From Microbacterium aoyamense (GTDB taxonomy: Bacteria; Actinomycetota; Actinomycetes; Actinomycetales; Microbacteriaceae): 64,000 nt of DNA. The first letter of the stretch is position 1. Each line of letters starts with the position of its first letter. Where the stretch lies: NCBI RefSeq assembly GCF_023155855.1, contig NZ_JAKNUT010000001.1:1240001-1304000 (forward strand), in the 5' to 3' direction. The position numbers and the translations under genes are program-made. Under the pieces are notes generated by a model, which was not told the DNA's origin, made no database searches, and saw only the letters and a program-made list of their open reading frames with translations. Positions 25,157 through 33,816 of the stretch are shown here, piece by piece.

Positions 25157-26002
25157 TCAGGCCGCGTCGGCGGGCTGGGCGTCGAGGAGCGCGCGCCGTG
25201 CGGCGCGGCGCTCCTTCTGCTCGTCGGGGTTCGGCACGGGGGCGGCGAGGAACAGACGCTGGGTATAGGGATGCTGCGGACGCGCGGTCACCTGGTCGCC
25301 GTCGCCGCTCTCGACGATCTCGCCGTGATACATGACCGCCACACGGTGACTGACATGGCGCACGACCGCGAGGTCGTGCGTGATGAACAGATAGGCCACG
25401 CCGGTGCGCTCCTGGATGTCGATGAAGAGGTCCAGCACGCGGGCCTGCGTCGACAGGTCGAGAGCCGAAACCGGTTCGTCGCACACGATGAGCTTCGGCT
25501 CGAGGGCGAGCGCACGCGCGATGGCGACACGCTGCCGCTGACCACCCGAGAACTCGCGAGGGAGCCGACTGCGCGCATCGCCGGGAAGTCCGACCTGCTC
25601 GAGCAGGTCGCGCACACGCGACTTCGCCTCTTTGGAGGGCGTGCCCCCCGCCGTGAGCGGCTCGGTGAGGATCTGCTCGATCGTGAGGTTCGGGTTGAGT
25701 GAGGAGTAAGGGTCCTGGAAGACGACCTGGATCTCGTCTGCGAGCGCGCGGCGCTGCTGTCGCTTCAGGTGCGAGATGTCGCGCCCGTCGTAGGTGATTC
25801 TGCCCTCTGTGACCGGCGCCAGACCGAGCAGCGCCCGCCCCAGCGTCGTCTTGCCGGAACCCGACTCGCCCACGAGCCCGACGGTCTCGCCGCGGCGGAT
25901 GTCGAGTGACACGCCCTTGAGTGCGCGGAACGGCTGGGAGCGGAATCCCTTGCCCGGGTACTCGACGACGAGGTCGTCGATCGTCAGCAGCGAATCGGTC
26001 AT
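25157..26002 (-). CDS. Opp/Dpp-type ABC transporter ATPase (OppF/DppF)
   Basis: A 281-residue ATPase with Walker A GESGSGKTTLG (about 51), Q-loop FQDPYSSLNPN, signature FSGGQRQR and Walker B LIVCDEPVSALD, then the HPYT..LF C-terminal signature of oligopeptide-type ATPases. It is the second nucleotide-binding protein of the importer; the first is fused to a permease just upstream. Start ATG overlaps that gene's stop (ATGA). Association with GH3 and GH43 points to oligosaccharide rather than peptide import. Confidence 0.92.
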   Translation of the reverse strand: MTDSLLTIDDLVVEYPGKGFRSQPFRALKGVSLDIRRGETVGLVGESGSGKTTLGRALLGLAPVTEGRITYDGRDISHLKRQQRRALADEIQVVFQDPYSSLNPNLTIEQILTEPLTAGGTPSKEAKSRVRDLLEQVGLPGDARSRLPREFSGGQRQRVAIARALALEPKLIVCDEPVSALDLSTQARVLDLFIDIQERTGVAYLFITHDLAVVRHVSHRVAVMYHGEIVESGDGDQVTARPQHPYTQRLFLAAPVPNPDEQKERRAARRALLDAQPADAA

Positions 26003-27858
26003 CGCACTGCCCCTTCGGTGTAGGCCGGTCGCGCGGGACCCTCGTCGAGGATCGCGTCGAGAAGCGACTTCGTGTACGGATGCGACGGATCGCCGAGGAT
26101 CGTGCGCACGGGCCCCTGCTCGACGAAGCGGCCCTGCTGCATCACCGTGACGCGATCGCAGAGGTCGGCGACCACGCCGAAGTTGTGCGTCACGAGCAGC
26201 ATGGCCATGTGCCGCTCCCGCTGCAGGTCGCGGAGCAGATCGAGCACCTCGGCCTGCACCGTCACGTCCAGCGCCGTGGTCGGCTCGTCCGCGATGATGA
26301 GGTCGGGGTCGGTCGACACCGCTCCCGCGATCAGGACCCGCTGCGCCATGCCGCCCGACAACTCGAACGGGTAGGCCGCCAGCGTGCGCGCCGGGTTGGG
26401 GATGCCGACGCGATCGAGGAGTGCGAGGGCGCGCTCGCGTGCCTCCTTCTTCGAGATGCCGAGGTGCTTGCGCATCGGCTCGATCAGCTGGTACCCGACG
26501 GTGAACGAGGGATCGAGGTTCGACATCGGCTCCTGTGGGATGTATCCGATGCGTGCACCGCGGATCCCCGCGTAGACCCGGTCGGATCCGTCGGCGAGCT
26601 CGATGCCCTCGTAGTCGATGGATCCGGCTGAGACGCGGCCGCCGCGGGGGAGGAGGCCGAGGATCGAGAACGCCGTCTGCGTCTTGCCCGAACCGGATTC
26701 ACCGATCAGCCCGTGGACCTCGCCCTTGCGGATGTCCAGGGAGACCCCCCGTACCACCTCGATGTCGCTGCGGTCAGCCTGCTCGTAGGCGACTCGGAGG
26801 TCCTTCACCGACAGCGCGACCTCGCGCTGCGCGTCGGTCGAGTTATCCTCGTGCACGATCGTGCGGCCCTCGATGAGCGGGAACTCCGCGGCATCCTCCA
26901 CTCCGTCGCCGCCACCGGCGGAGACCGTCGTCGTCACGGCGGCGATCGACCCGGTGAGAGTCGTGACAGCACGCCGCCGCCGACGACGAACGACGACCGT
27001 GCGCTCCAGGACGTCGCGCATCGAGTTCGCAAGGAGTGTGAGAGCGATGCTCGTAAGCGCGATCGCAAGCGACGGCCAGAGCATCAGCAGGGGTTGGCGA
27101 TAGATGTTGGCGAACCCGTCGCTCAGCATCTGGCCCCACGTCGGGACGTTCGGGTCGCCGACGCCGAGGAACTCGAGACCCGACTGGATCGCGATCGCGA
27201 TGCCGCCGATGATGGCGGTCTGTACGATGATCGGCGCGCGCACGACCGACAGGATGTGGCGACCGATGATGCGCCCGTCCCCGAGCCCCGAGACGCGGGC
27301 TGCGTCGACGTACAGCTCATTGCGCACGCCGCTGACCGCAGCGTAGACCAGCCGGTAGTACGCGGGGGCGATGAGCAGGCCGAAGATGAACATCGCCCAC
27401 CAGACCGACGGACCGAGCACGGCACGAGCGGCCAGCAGGACGACCATGCCCGGCAGAGCCATCATGAGCGAGGTCACCCATGAAGCGGTGGCGTCGAACC
27501 ATCCGCGGTAGTAGCCGGCGATGAGGCCGCTCGCGACGCCGATCACGAGCGAGGTGACGACGGCGACGAGGGCGGCGGCGATCGTCATCTGGGTGGCGAC
27601 GAGCAGACGGGACAGGACGTCGCGACCGGCGCCGTCGGCTCCGAGCAGGTGCTCAGGACTCGGCGGCGCGAGGATGAGCTGCAGCGACGGGGGATTGGGA
27701 TTGTACGGCGCGATGAGCGGGCCGATGATGGCGATCAGGATCACCAGCCCGAGGAACACGAGCGATCCGAGCGCGATCGGCTGCCGGAGGAGCTGTCGCA
27801 GGATGTGCGGGTTGGACTTCGGCGTGGGGACGTCGTTGGGGACTTCGATGGCGGTCAT
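25999..27858 (-). CDS. Fused Dpp-type permease (DppC) and ATPase (DppD)
   Basis: A 619-residue fusion. Residues 1-290 are a DppC-type permease with an OppC N-terminal segment, HLLGADGAGRDVLSRLL, about five transmembrane helices and YVDAARVSGLGDGRIIGRHIL as the EAA loop. A basic linker RRRRRRA is followed by an Ala/Thr-rich stretch. From about residue 345 a complete ATPase follows (Walker A GESGSGKTQ, signature LSGGMAQR, Walker B LIIADEPTTALD). The fusion would fix permease and ATPase at one-to-one. Similar fusions are known in actinobacterial peptide-family importers. Start ATG 27858 overlaps the dppB stop. Confidence 0.92.
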   Translation of the reverse strand: MTAIEVPNDVPTPKSNPHILRQLLRQPIALGSLVFLGLVILIAIIGPLIAPYNPNPPSLQLILAPPSPEHLLGADGAGRDVLSRLLVATQMTIAAALVAVVTSLVIGVASGLIAGYYRGWFDATASWVTSLMMALPGMVVLLAARAVLGPSVWWAMFIFGLLIAPAYYRLVYAAVSGVRNELYVDAARVSGLGDGRIIGRHILSVVRAPIIVQTAIIGGIAIAIQSGLEFLGVGDPNVPTWGQMLSDGFANIYRQPLLMLWPSLAIALTSIALTLLANSMRDVLERTVVVRRRRRRAVTTLTGSIAAVTTTVSAGGGDGVEDAAEFPLIEGRTIVHEDNSTDAQREVALSVKDLRVAYEQADRSDIEVVRGVSLDIRKGEVHGLIGESGSGKTQTAFSILGLLPRGGRVSAGSIDYEGIELADGSDRVYAGIRGARIGYIPQEPMSNLDPSFTVGYQLIEPMRKHLGISKKEARERALALLDRVGIPNPARTLAAYPFELSGGMAQRVLIAGAVSTDPDLIIADEPTTALDVTVQAEVLDLLRDLQRERHMAMLLVTHNFGVVADLCDRVTVMQQGRFVEQGPVRTILGDPSHPYTKSLLDAILDEGPARPAYTEGAVR

Positions 27859-28796
27859 GACAGTCGCACCTTCGGGTTGAGAGCAGCCTGGGCGAGGTCG
27901 ATCAGCAGGTTGACGATGATGACGATGATGGCGAACGCCATCACCAGGCCCATGACGACCGGGATATCGCCCTGAGCGGTCGAGGCGACCGTGAGCTGGC
28001 CCATGCCGGGGAGCGCGAAGACCTGCTCGACGACGACCGCGCCGCCCATGAGGCCGACGAATTGGAGCGCCAGGATGGCCAGCGCCGGTCCGCCCGCGTT
28101 GCGCAGCACGTGCTTGTAGACGACACTCGACGTCGACAGCCCGCGTGCCCGGAGAGTGCGGACGTAGTCGCGCGACATCGCGTCGAGCACCGAACCGCGG
28201 ATCTGCTGGGTGACGGCTGCGATCGCGCCGAGCGACAGCGCGGCGATCGGCAGCGTGACCGAGGAGAGCCAGCCGGTGAAGGACTCGGTGATCGGTATGT
28301 AGCCGGTCGCTTTGAACCAGCCGAGGTTGATCGCGAAGATGAGAACGAGGTAGAGCGCGATGAGGAACCCGGGAATCGCGAAGCCGATCATCGAGACGAC
28401 TTGGATCGTCGTGTCGACTGCTCCGCCGCGTCGCGCGGCGAGGACGCCGAGCACGACGGCCAGGATGGCGCTGATGATCGTCGTGCCGATGACGAGGGAG
28501 AGCGTGACGGCGAGGCGTCCGGAGAGACTCGTGGCGACGAGCTGACCGTTGAACCACGACCGACCGAGGTCGCCCGTCAGCGCGGACGTGAGCCAGTCGA
28601 GGTACTGCGCGTACAGCGGCCGGTTGAGTCCGAGCTCTTCCGTCTTCTGCGCGACGATCTCGGGTGTCGCGTTCTGACCGAGGATGCGCCGGGCGATGTT
28701 GTCGCTGTTGAGGTAGAGCAGACCGAAGGTCAGGATCGAGATCGCGACGACGAGGATCGCGCCGGCGACGAGGCGCCTGATGATGAATGCGAGCAT
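27855..28796 (-). CDS. Dpp-type ABC transporter permease (DppB)
   Basis: A 313-residue inner-membrane permease with about six helices. It starts with the typical MLAFIIRRLVAGAILVV, has the LGLNRPLYAQYLDWL loop of DppB/OppB proteins, and the EAA motif SRDYVRTLRARGLSTSSVVYKHVLRNA. It pairs with the DppC half of the following fusion protein. The gene starts about 90 nt after the binding-protein gene, with a long hairpin between them. Confidence 0.93.
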   Translation of the reverse strand: MLAFIIRRLVAGAILVVAISILTFGLLYLNSDNIARRILGQNATPEIVAQKTEELGLNRPLYAQYLDWLTSALTGDLGRSWFNGQLVATSLSGRLAVTLSLVIGTTIISAILAVVLGVLAARRGGAVDTTIQVVSMIGFAIPGFLIALYLVLIFAINLGWFKATGYIPITESFTGWLSSVTLPIAALSLGAIAAVTQQIRGSVLDAMSRDYVRTLRARGLSTSSVVYKHVLRNAGGPALAILALQFVGLMGGAVVVEQVFALPGMGQLTVASTAQGDIPVVMGLVMAFAIIVIIVNLLIDLAQAALNPKVRLS

Positions 28797-28830
28797 GTGC
28801 GGCTCCGTTCAGCCGAAGGGTGGGGCGTAG

Positions 28831-28883
28831 GACCGTCCGAGGGGACCTGGATCGGGATGCCGAGACAGGTCCCCTCGGCGGTC
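28831..28883 (-). terminator. Intercistronic stem-loop after the binding-protein gene
   Basis: An 18-bp stem with one bulged T (arms 28831-28849 and 28866-28883; core CCGAGGGGACCTG). It lies 7 nt after the stop of the binding-protein gene and before dppB. There is no U-run. As at 1154-1190, it probably stabilises the binding-protein mRNA or attenuates read-through. Confidence 0.75.
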
Positions 28884-28889
28884 ACGACA

Positions 28890-30419
28890 TCACTCGGTCG
28901 GGAAGATGTCGTAGATGTTCGGCACCGAGTTGGTGGGCACGAGTTCTGCGGTCGTGGCCGGGTCGGTGACATAGCTGAGCTGAACGCGGTAGAACGGGGC
29001 GAACCACGCCTGCTCGACCAGGTACGTGTTGAGCTCCGCGACGCTCTCATCGCGCGTCGCCTCGTCGCCGAACTGGTACGTCGTGAGCAGTTCGTCGATG
29101 ACCGGGTCCTGCGAGCGGAACGGGTTGAACAGCGCGGTCGGCGAGATCATGAACTGAATGAGCTGCCAGTCTGTGTTCTGCTCCAGCTGCATCCACGACG
29201 CGGGGAACTTCGGCGCGAGCAGGTCGGAGATGAAGTTCGTCGGCTCGGTGTCGACGTACTCGACGGTGATGCCCACCTCTGCGAGCTGCTGCTCGATGAT
29301 GGTGAACGTCGTCTGGTACGCGCCCGTCACGCGGGGCATCGAGATCGAGAAGCCGTCTTCGAGGCCCGCCTCGGCGAGGAGTTCACGCGCCTTGTCGGGG
29401 TCGTACGTGTAGTACTCGTCGAGCGCGTCGTCGTACGCGGCAGAGCGCGTGGGGAAGACCTGGGTGGTAGCGGTGCCGTAGCCGAGCTGGAGGCTCTCGA
29501 GCATCGCATCGCGGTCGAAGGCGAAGTTGATCGCCTGACGAACGAGCGGGTCGGCGAGCTCGGGCGCCATCGTTCCGGCGCGGTCGAGGAGCAGCAGGCC
29601 CTGGAACTCCTGCTCGCTGGCGTTGACCGTCCAGCCGCTCGCCTCGACTTCGCCGAGCACGTCGTTGCTCGCCAGGCGGATCGCGTCGATCTCGCCGGCC
29701 TTGATCGCGTTGAGCGCGGCCGTCGGATCGGAGAGCACGGTGACGATGATCTCGTCGTAGTGCTGGAGCTCCGGGTTCCAGTAGTCCTCGTTCTTCGTGT
29801 ACACGTATGTGCTGCCGGCGACGGTCGCCGATGCGTCGTAGATGTACGGGCCGGAACCCGCCGACTCGTCCTCGAGCGTCCCGGCGTCGATCGCCTCGGC
29901 GCTCGCGACGAGACCCGCCGTGCGCGTCAGGTAGGCGAGGAATGCGGGGTCGGGCGCCGAAAGCGTGATCTCGACGGTCTGCTCGTCGACCGCGGTCGCC
30001 GTCTCCATGCTCGTGAGGTAGGTTGCGTCGGGCGAGGTGCCCGTCTTGAAGCGCTCGAGGTTCTGCACGACGACGTCGGCCGTGAGGTCTGTCCCGTCGG
30101 TGAACGTGACGTCGTCGCGGAGCGTGAGCGTGAGGACGGTCTGGTCCTCGTTGTACTCCCACGCAGTCGCGAGGAACGGCTTGATCTCACCGTCGGTGTC
30201 GGCGAGCAGCAGCGTGTCGTACGCCGCCTGGTAGAAGTACGTGCGGTTGCCCCATTCGGCCAGGCCCGGGTCCATCGAGACCGGCGCGAGCAGTGCGCCG
30301 ACTGTCAGGGTCCCCCCTTCGCCTGAAGTGTCCGTCCCTGCGTCGCCGCCGCCGGCACAGCCGGTGAGTGCGAGGGCGCCGATCGCGAGGGCGGCTGCTG
30401 CGGCCTTCCAGCGGATCAT
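28890..30419 (-). CDS. Family-5 solute-binding lipoprotein of the Dpp-type importer
   Basis: A 509-residue binding protein. The signal peptide ends in the lipobox ALTGC with lipid Cys21, followed by a Gly/Asp/Thr-rich linker. The mature sequence has the family-5 marks DVTFTDGTDLTADVVVQNLERFK and RQAINFAFDRDAML. The ATG at 30419 is preceded by AGGAGA; an upstream in-frame start would add a non-signal extension. It heads the operon binding protein-DppB-DppCD-DppF-GH3-GH43. Family-5 proteins bind peptides, nickel or oligosaccharides, and the glycosidases favour an oligosaccharide here. Confidence 0.92.
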   Translation of the reverse strand: MIRWKAAAAALAIGALALTGCAGGGDAGTDTSGEGGTLTVGALLAPVSMDPGLAEWGNRTYFYQAAYDTLLLADTDGEIKPFLATAWEYNEDQTVLTLTLRDDVTFTDGTDLTADVVVQNLERFKTGTSPDATYLTSMETATAVDEQTVEITLSAPDPAFLAYLTRTAGLVASAEAIDAGTLEDESAGSGPYIYDASATVAGSTYVYTKNEDYWNPELQHYDEIIVTVLSDPTAALNAIKAGEIDAIRLASNDVLGEVEASGWTVNASEQEFQGLLLLDRAGTMAPELADPLVRQAINFAFDRDAMLESLQLGYGTATTQVFPTRSAAYDDALDEYYTYDPDKARELLAEAGLEDGFSISMPRVTGAYQTTFTIIEQQLAEVGITVEYVDTEPTNFISDLLAPKFPASWMQLEQNTDWQLIQFMISPTALFNPFRSQDPVIDELLTTYQFGDEATRDESVAELNTYLVEQAWFAPFYRVQLSYVTDPATTAELVPTNSVPNIYDIFPTE

Positions 30420-30496
30420 CCTGGTCTCCTTTGTCCGGGTGAAACCACGTCGGTTCACCTCTGCCGCGAGAACTTAGCACGAATTCCGAGTGACCA

Positions 30497-30570
30497 CTAG
30501 GGATTCGCGAGAAGTTTTTATCGGGGGTCAAGAACACTGCATGCAGGACCGCCCGTAAAACCTAGCGATT
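30497..30570. promoter_or_regulatory. Divergent regulatory region with candidate TetR operators
   Basis: The 227-nt gap between the binding-protein gene and tetR holds a perfect palindrome CTGCATGCAG (30537-30546), flanked by the direct repeats CTAGGGATT (30497-30505) and CTAGCGATT (30562-30570). The region is AT-richer than its surroundings. It probably carries both divergent promoters; exact hexamers are not assigned. Confidence 0.45.
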
Positions 30571-30646
30571 ACTCGCTTTTCGGTGTAGAACTGTCGAGAG
30601 ACACCGCCCCGCGAAGACGCGCGTTGCGGTCTGAGAGGGTACGTAC

Positions 30647-31315
30647 ATGGTCGAGGCGGACATCAGCACGAAGTCGAGCACGGTGCGCACGCGCAAACCC
30701 CGAGGCGAGTACGCCAAGAGCGCGGCGACGCGCAACGCGATCCTGGACGCGGCACTCGAGGTGTTCGCGCAGTCGGGATTCCGCGCCGGATCCCTGAGGG
30801 ATGTCGCAGCGCGGGTCGGAATGAGCGAGGCGGGCCTGCTGCACCATTTCAAGAACAAGAGCGCACTCCTGCAGGCGGTGCTCGACCATCGCGACGACCA
30901 CGCGCGCGAGCTCGTCGACTTCGACCTGCTCGACGGCGTGGAGTCCCTGCGCGGCCTCGTGCGCCTCGCTCGGTACAACCAGTCGATCCCTGGGGTCGTC
31001 GAGTTGTTCTGCGTCCTGTCGGCCGAGGCCACCTCGCCTGACCACCCGGCGCACGAGTACTTCGTCGCACGGTACGCGTCGGTCCGAGAGTCGATCACCG
31101 CCGCGTTCGGTCGTATCGCGGACTCCGGTCGCCTGCTGCCCGGAGCGGATCCCGCCCGCGCGGCCGTCGCGACGATCGCGATGATGGACGGCCTCCAGGT
31201 GCAGTGGCTGCTGAACTCGGAAGCAGTCGACATGGCGGACGCGCTCCAGGAGTTCGTCGGCGCTCTCGTCCTCGACTTCGACGCGGTCGCGGCGACCGAG
31301 GGGAGCCGCGCGTGA
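30647..31315 (+). CDS. TetR-family regulator (RGEYAKS group)
   Basis: A 222-residue TetR regulator with a 17-residue basic lead, the RGEYAKS tag, and the HTH SLRDVAARVGMSEAGLLHHFKNKSALL (residues 48-74). The helical C-terminal domain ends in MMDGLQVQWLLN, a motif very like those of the TetR genes at 16193 and 43626. It is divergent from the oligosaccharide importer operon and translationally coupled to the GH2 gene (GTGA), so it probably controls both. The ligand is likely a sugar of this pathway (inference). Confidence 0.9.
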   Translation: MVEADISTKSSTVRTRKPRGEYAKSAATRNAILDAALEVFAQSGFRAGSLRDVAARVGMSEAGLLHHFKNKSALLQAVLDHRDDHARELVDFDLLDGVESLRGLVRLARYNQSIPGVVELFCVLSAEATSPDHPAHEYFVARYASVRESITAAFGRIADSGRLLPGADPARAAVATIAMMDGLQVQWLLNSEAVDMADALQEFVGALVLDFDAVAATEGSRA

Positions 31316-33705
31316 TCCGCGAGCCCTTCGCCGACGGCTGGACGGTCGGCCCGAAGCTCGGTGCCTTCGAATCGCCCACGGAGCTCACGGCGCCGCATCC
31401 CGTGCACCTGCCGCACGACGCGCTGCGCGACCTCCCGCGCTCCGCCGACTCGGATCAGGGCGTCCACACGGGTTACACGCCCGGCGGCGTCTTCGAGTAC
31501 GCGCGCGATATCGACGTCCCCGAGGAATGGCGCGACAGAACGGTGCTCGTCGAGTTCGAGGGCGTGTACCGGGATGCCGCGGTGTTCCTGAACGGCGACT
31601 TCGTCGTCCATGAGCCGAACGGATACAACGCCTTCACAGCCCGGCTGGATCCCTACCTGCGCTTCGGCGAGGTGAATCGGCTGACGGTCGAGGCCCGTGC
31701 GCACAAGGACAGCCGGTGGTATTCCGGGGCCGGCATCTACCGGCCGGTGCACCTCGTCATCGCGGACCCCGTCCACATCGCCCTCGGAGGTCTGCGCGTC
31801 ACGACCCCCGACATCGACGCCGATCGTGCGATCGTCGAGGTATCGGCCGTCGTCGAGAACGAGACGCGGCACACGGCGAGGACGCGCATCACGGTCGTGC
31901 TGACGGGTCCTGACGGCGACGAGGTCGCGCGAGGCACGTCGCCCGTCTCGGTGCTCCCGGGCGAGCCCGCGACCGCGCGCCTTCGCCTCGTCGTTCCTCG
32001 TCCCGCGGTGTGGGGGCCCGATGCTCCTCACCTGTACCGTTTCGAGGCCCTGCTGGAGCGTGACGGCGAGATCATCGACGAGGATGCGACGACCTTCGGC
32101 ATCCGTCGCCTGCAACTCGATCCGCAGCACGGCCTGCGCATCAATGGCGAGACGGTGAAGCTGCGCGGGGCGTGCGTGCACCACGACAACGGCCCCCTGG
32201 GTGCGGCGGCCTTCGACGGCGCGGAAGACCGCCGCATCCGTCTGCTGAAGACCGCGGGATTCAATGCGATCCGCAGCTCCCACAACCCCGCCAGTCGCGC
32301 GATGCTCGACGCATGCGATCGCCACGGCATCATCGTCATGGACGAGCTCGCCGACACCTGGACCCGCGCCAAGACGGCCTTCGACGGATCGGTCACCTTC
32401 GCGGATCGGTGGCGGGACGACGTCGCGGCGCTCGTCGCGAAGGACGTCAATCACCCGAGCGTCGTCATGTACTCGATCGGCAACGAGATCCTCGAGCTCG
32501 CAACACCCGTCGGCTCGGCGTGGAGCAGGCGGCTGGCCGAGGGCATCCGCTCGCTCGATGACACGCGGTTCGTGACGAACGGCATCAACGGCATCATCGC
32601 GAACCTGCCCCGGATCGCCGAGGCGATGGCCGAGCTCGAAGCGGCGGACCCGAACACGATGATGGCCAACATGGGCGAGCAGATGGCGCTCATGAACGCG
32701 TCGGAGTTCGTGAGCGCCTCGATCGAGGAGTCCGCGGCCGTGCTCGACATCGCGGGGTTCAACTACGCCGATTCGCGGTATCGCGGCGATGGCGTCGACC
32801 ACCCGCACCGGGTCGTCGTGGGCTCGGAGACCTTCCCCGAGCGGATCGATGTCATGTGGAGCCTCGTGACGGAGCTGCCGCACGTCATCGGCGACTTCAC
32901 CTGGACGGGTTGGGACTACCTCGGCGAGGCGGGGATCGGGCGCGTCGACTACACGGATGCCGAGGACTATGTCGCGACGGGCACGGTCGGGCCGTACCCG
33001 TATCGCCTCGCGGAGTCCGGCGACCTCGACATCACGGGGTTCCGGCGCACCGTCTCGTACTACCGCGAGATCGTGTTCGGACTTCGGCGCGACCCGTACA
33101 TCGCGGTGCACCGTCCGCAGCACCACGGTCGCCCGACGGCGCGCACACCCTGGTCGTGGGATGACTCCGTCGCGTCCTGGAGCTTCGCGATCGAACCAGG
33201 GTCACCGGTAACGGTCGACGTCTACGCGGATGCGGACGACGTGGAACTTCTTCTCGACGGACGATCGCTGGGCGTGCAGCCGGTCGGCGCAGCTAAGGCG
33301 TTCCTCGCGCGCTTCGAGACGGAGTACCGTCCGGGCGAACTCGTCGCGGTCGCCCGCCGCGGCGGTGCCGAGGTCGGGCGTCACGCTCTGCGCACTGCAG
33401 GGGAGACCGGGCTGGTCGCGCGGGCCGAGGCATCCGGCGATCTCATCTTCGTGCCGATCACGCTGGAGGACGCCGAGGGGATCGTGCCGAGCGACCGTGA
33501 TCTGACGGTGACGGTGAGCGTCGACGGACCGGGCGTGCTCGCGGGGATCGGCTCGGGCCGCGCACGCACGGAGGAGTCGTTCGCCGGCCCCTCGTACACG
33601 ACCTACGACGGCAGGGTCCTCGCGATCGCCCGCCGCACCGGTCCCGGCGCGCTGACCGTCACGGCATCGGCGGCGGGCTTCGCCGACGCATCCATCCTGA
33701 TCTGA
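31312..33705 (+). CDS. GH2-family beta-galactosidase/beta-glycosidase
   Basis: A 797-residue GH2 enzyme. Its order is a jelly-roll sugar-binding domain (1-160; YTPGGVFEYARDIDVP, SRWYSGAGIYRPVHL), an immunoglobulin-like domain (165-265) and a TIM barrel (270-570). In the barrel, LRGACVHHDNGPLGAA and SIGNEILEL give the acid/base Glu, while VVGSETFP probably gives the nucleophile. C-terminal Ig-like domains follow (DVYADADDVELLLDG). The start is GTG 31312, overlapping the tetR stop. No signal peptide. Beta-galactosidase is most likely, but beta-glucuronidase or mannosidase activities occur in the family. Confidence 0.9.
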   Translation: MIREPFADGWTVGPKLGAFESPTELTAPHPVHLPHDALRDLPRSADSDQGVHTGYTPGGVFEYARDIDVPEEWRDRTVLVEFEGVYRDAAVFLNGDFVVHEPNGYNAFTARLDPYLRFGEVNRLTVEARAHKDSRWYSGAGIYRPVHLVIADPVHIALGGLRVTTPDIDADRAIVEVSAVVENETRHTARTRITVVLTGPDGDEVARGTSPVSVLPGEPATARLRLVVPRPAVWGPDAPHLYRFEALLERDGEIIDEDATTFGIRRLQLDPQHGLRINGETVKLRGACVHHDNGPLGAAAFDGAEDRRIRLLKTAGFNAIRSSHNPASRAMLDACDRHGIIVMDELADTWTRAKTAFDGSVTFADRWRDDVAALVAKDVNHPSVVMYSIGNEILELATPVGSAWSRRLAEGIRSLDDTRFVTNGINGIIANLPRIAEAMAELEAADPNTMMANMGEQMALMNASEFVSASIEESAAVLDIAGFNYADSRYRGDGVDHPHRVVVGSETFPERIDVMWSLVTELPHVIGDFTWTGWDYLGEAGIGRVDYTDAEDYVATGTVGPYPYRLAESGDLDITGFRRTVSYYREIVFGLRRDPYIAVHRPQHHGRPTARTPWSWDDSVASWSFAIEPGSPVTVDVYADADDVELLLDGRSLGVQPVGAAKAFLARFETEYRPGELVAVARRGGAEVGRHALRTAGETGLVARAEASGDLIFVPITLEDAEGIVPSDRDLTVTVSVDGPGVLAGIGSGRARTEESFAGPSYTTYDGRVLAIARRTGPGALTVTASAAGFADASILI

Positions 33706-33721
33706 CGCCCCGCCCGTCGCT

Positions 33722-33799
33722 CGAACCCACACGATCGGGTCGAACCCACGCGATCCATGCGGCCGAATCGCGTGGGTTCGGCGAAATGATGTGGGTTCG
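33722..33799. repeat. Compound GAACCCAC inverted-repeat element, copy B
   Basis: Between the converging GH2 and MFS genes: forward words at 33722-33736 (CGAACCCACACGATC) and 33741-33755 (CGAACCCACGCGATC), reverse words at 33767-33780 and 33789-33799. Word order, orientation and spacing match 4949-5026, while the bases between the words differ. Confidence 0.75.
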
Positions 33800-33816
33800 G
33801 CGAGCAGGCGGCCGAG

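Noticed and set aside
30562..33126. 854-codon minus-strand frame opposite tetR and GH2
   Set aside because: Spans two well-supported plus-strand genes and their regulatory gap, with Arg/Asp-rich meaningless composition.
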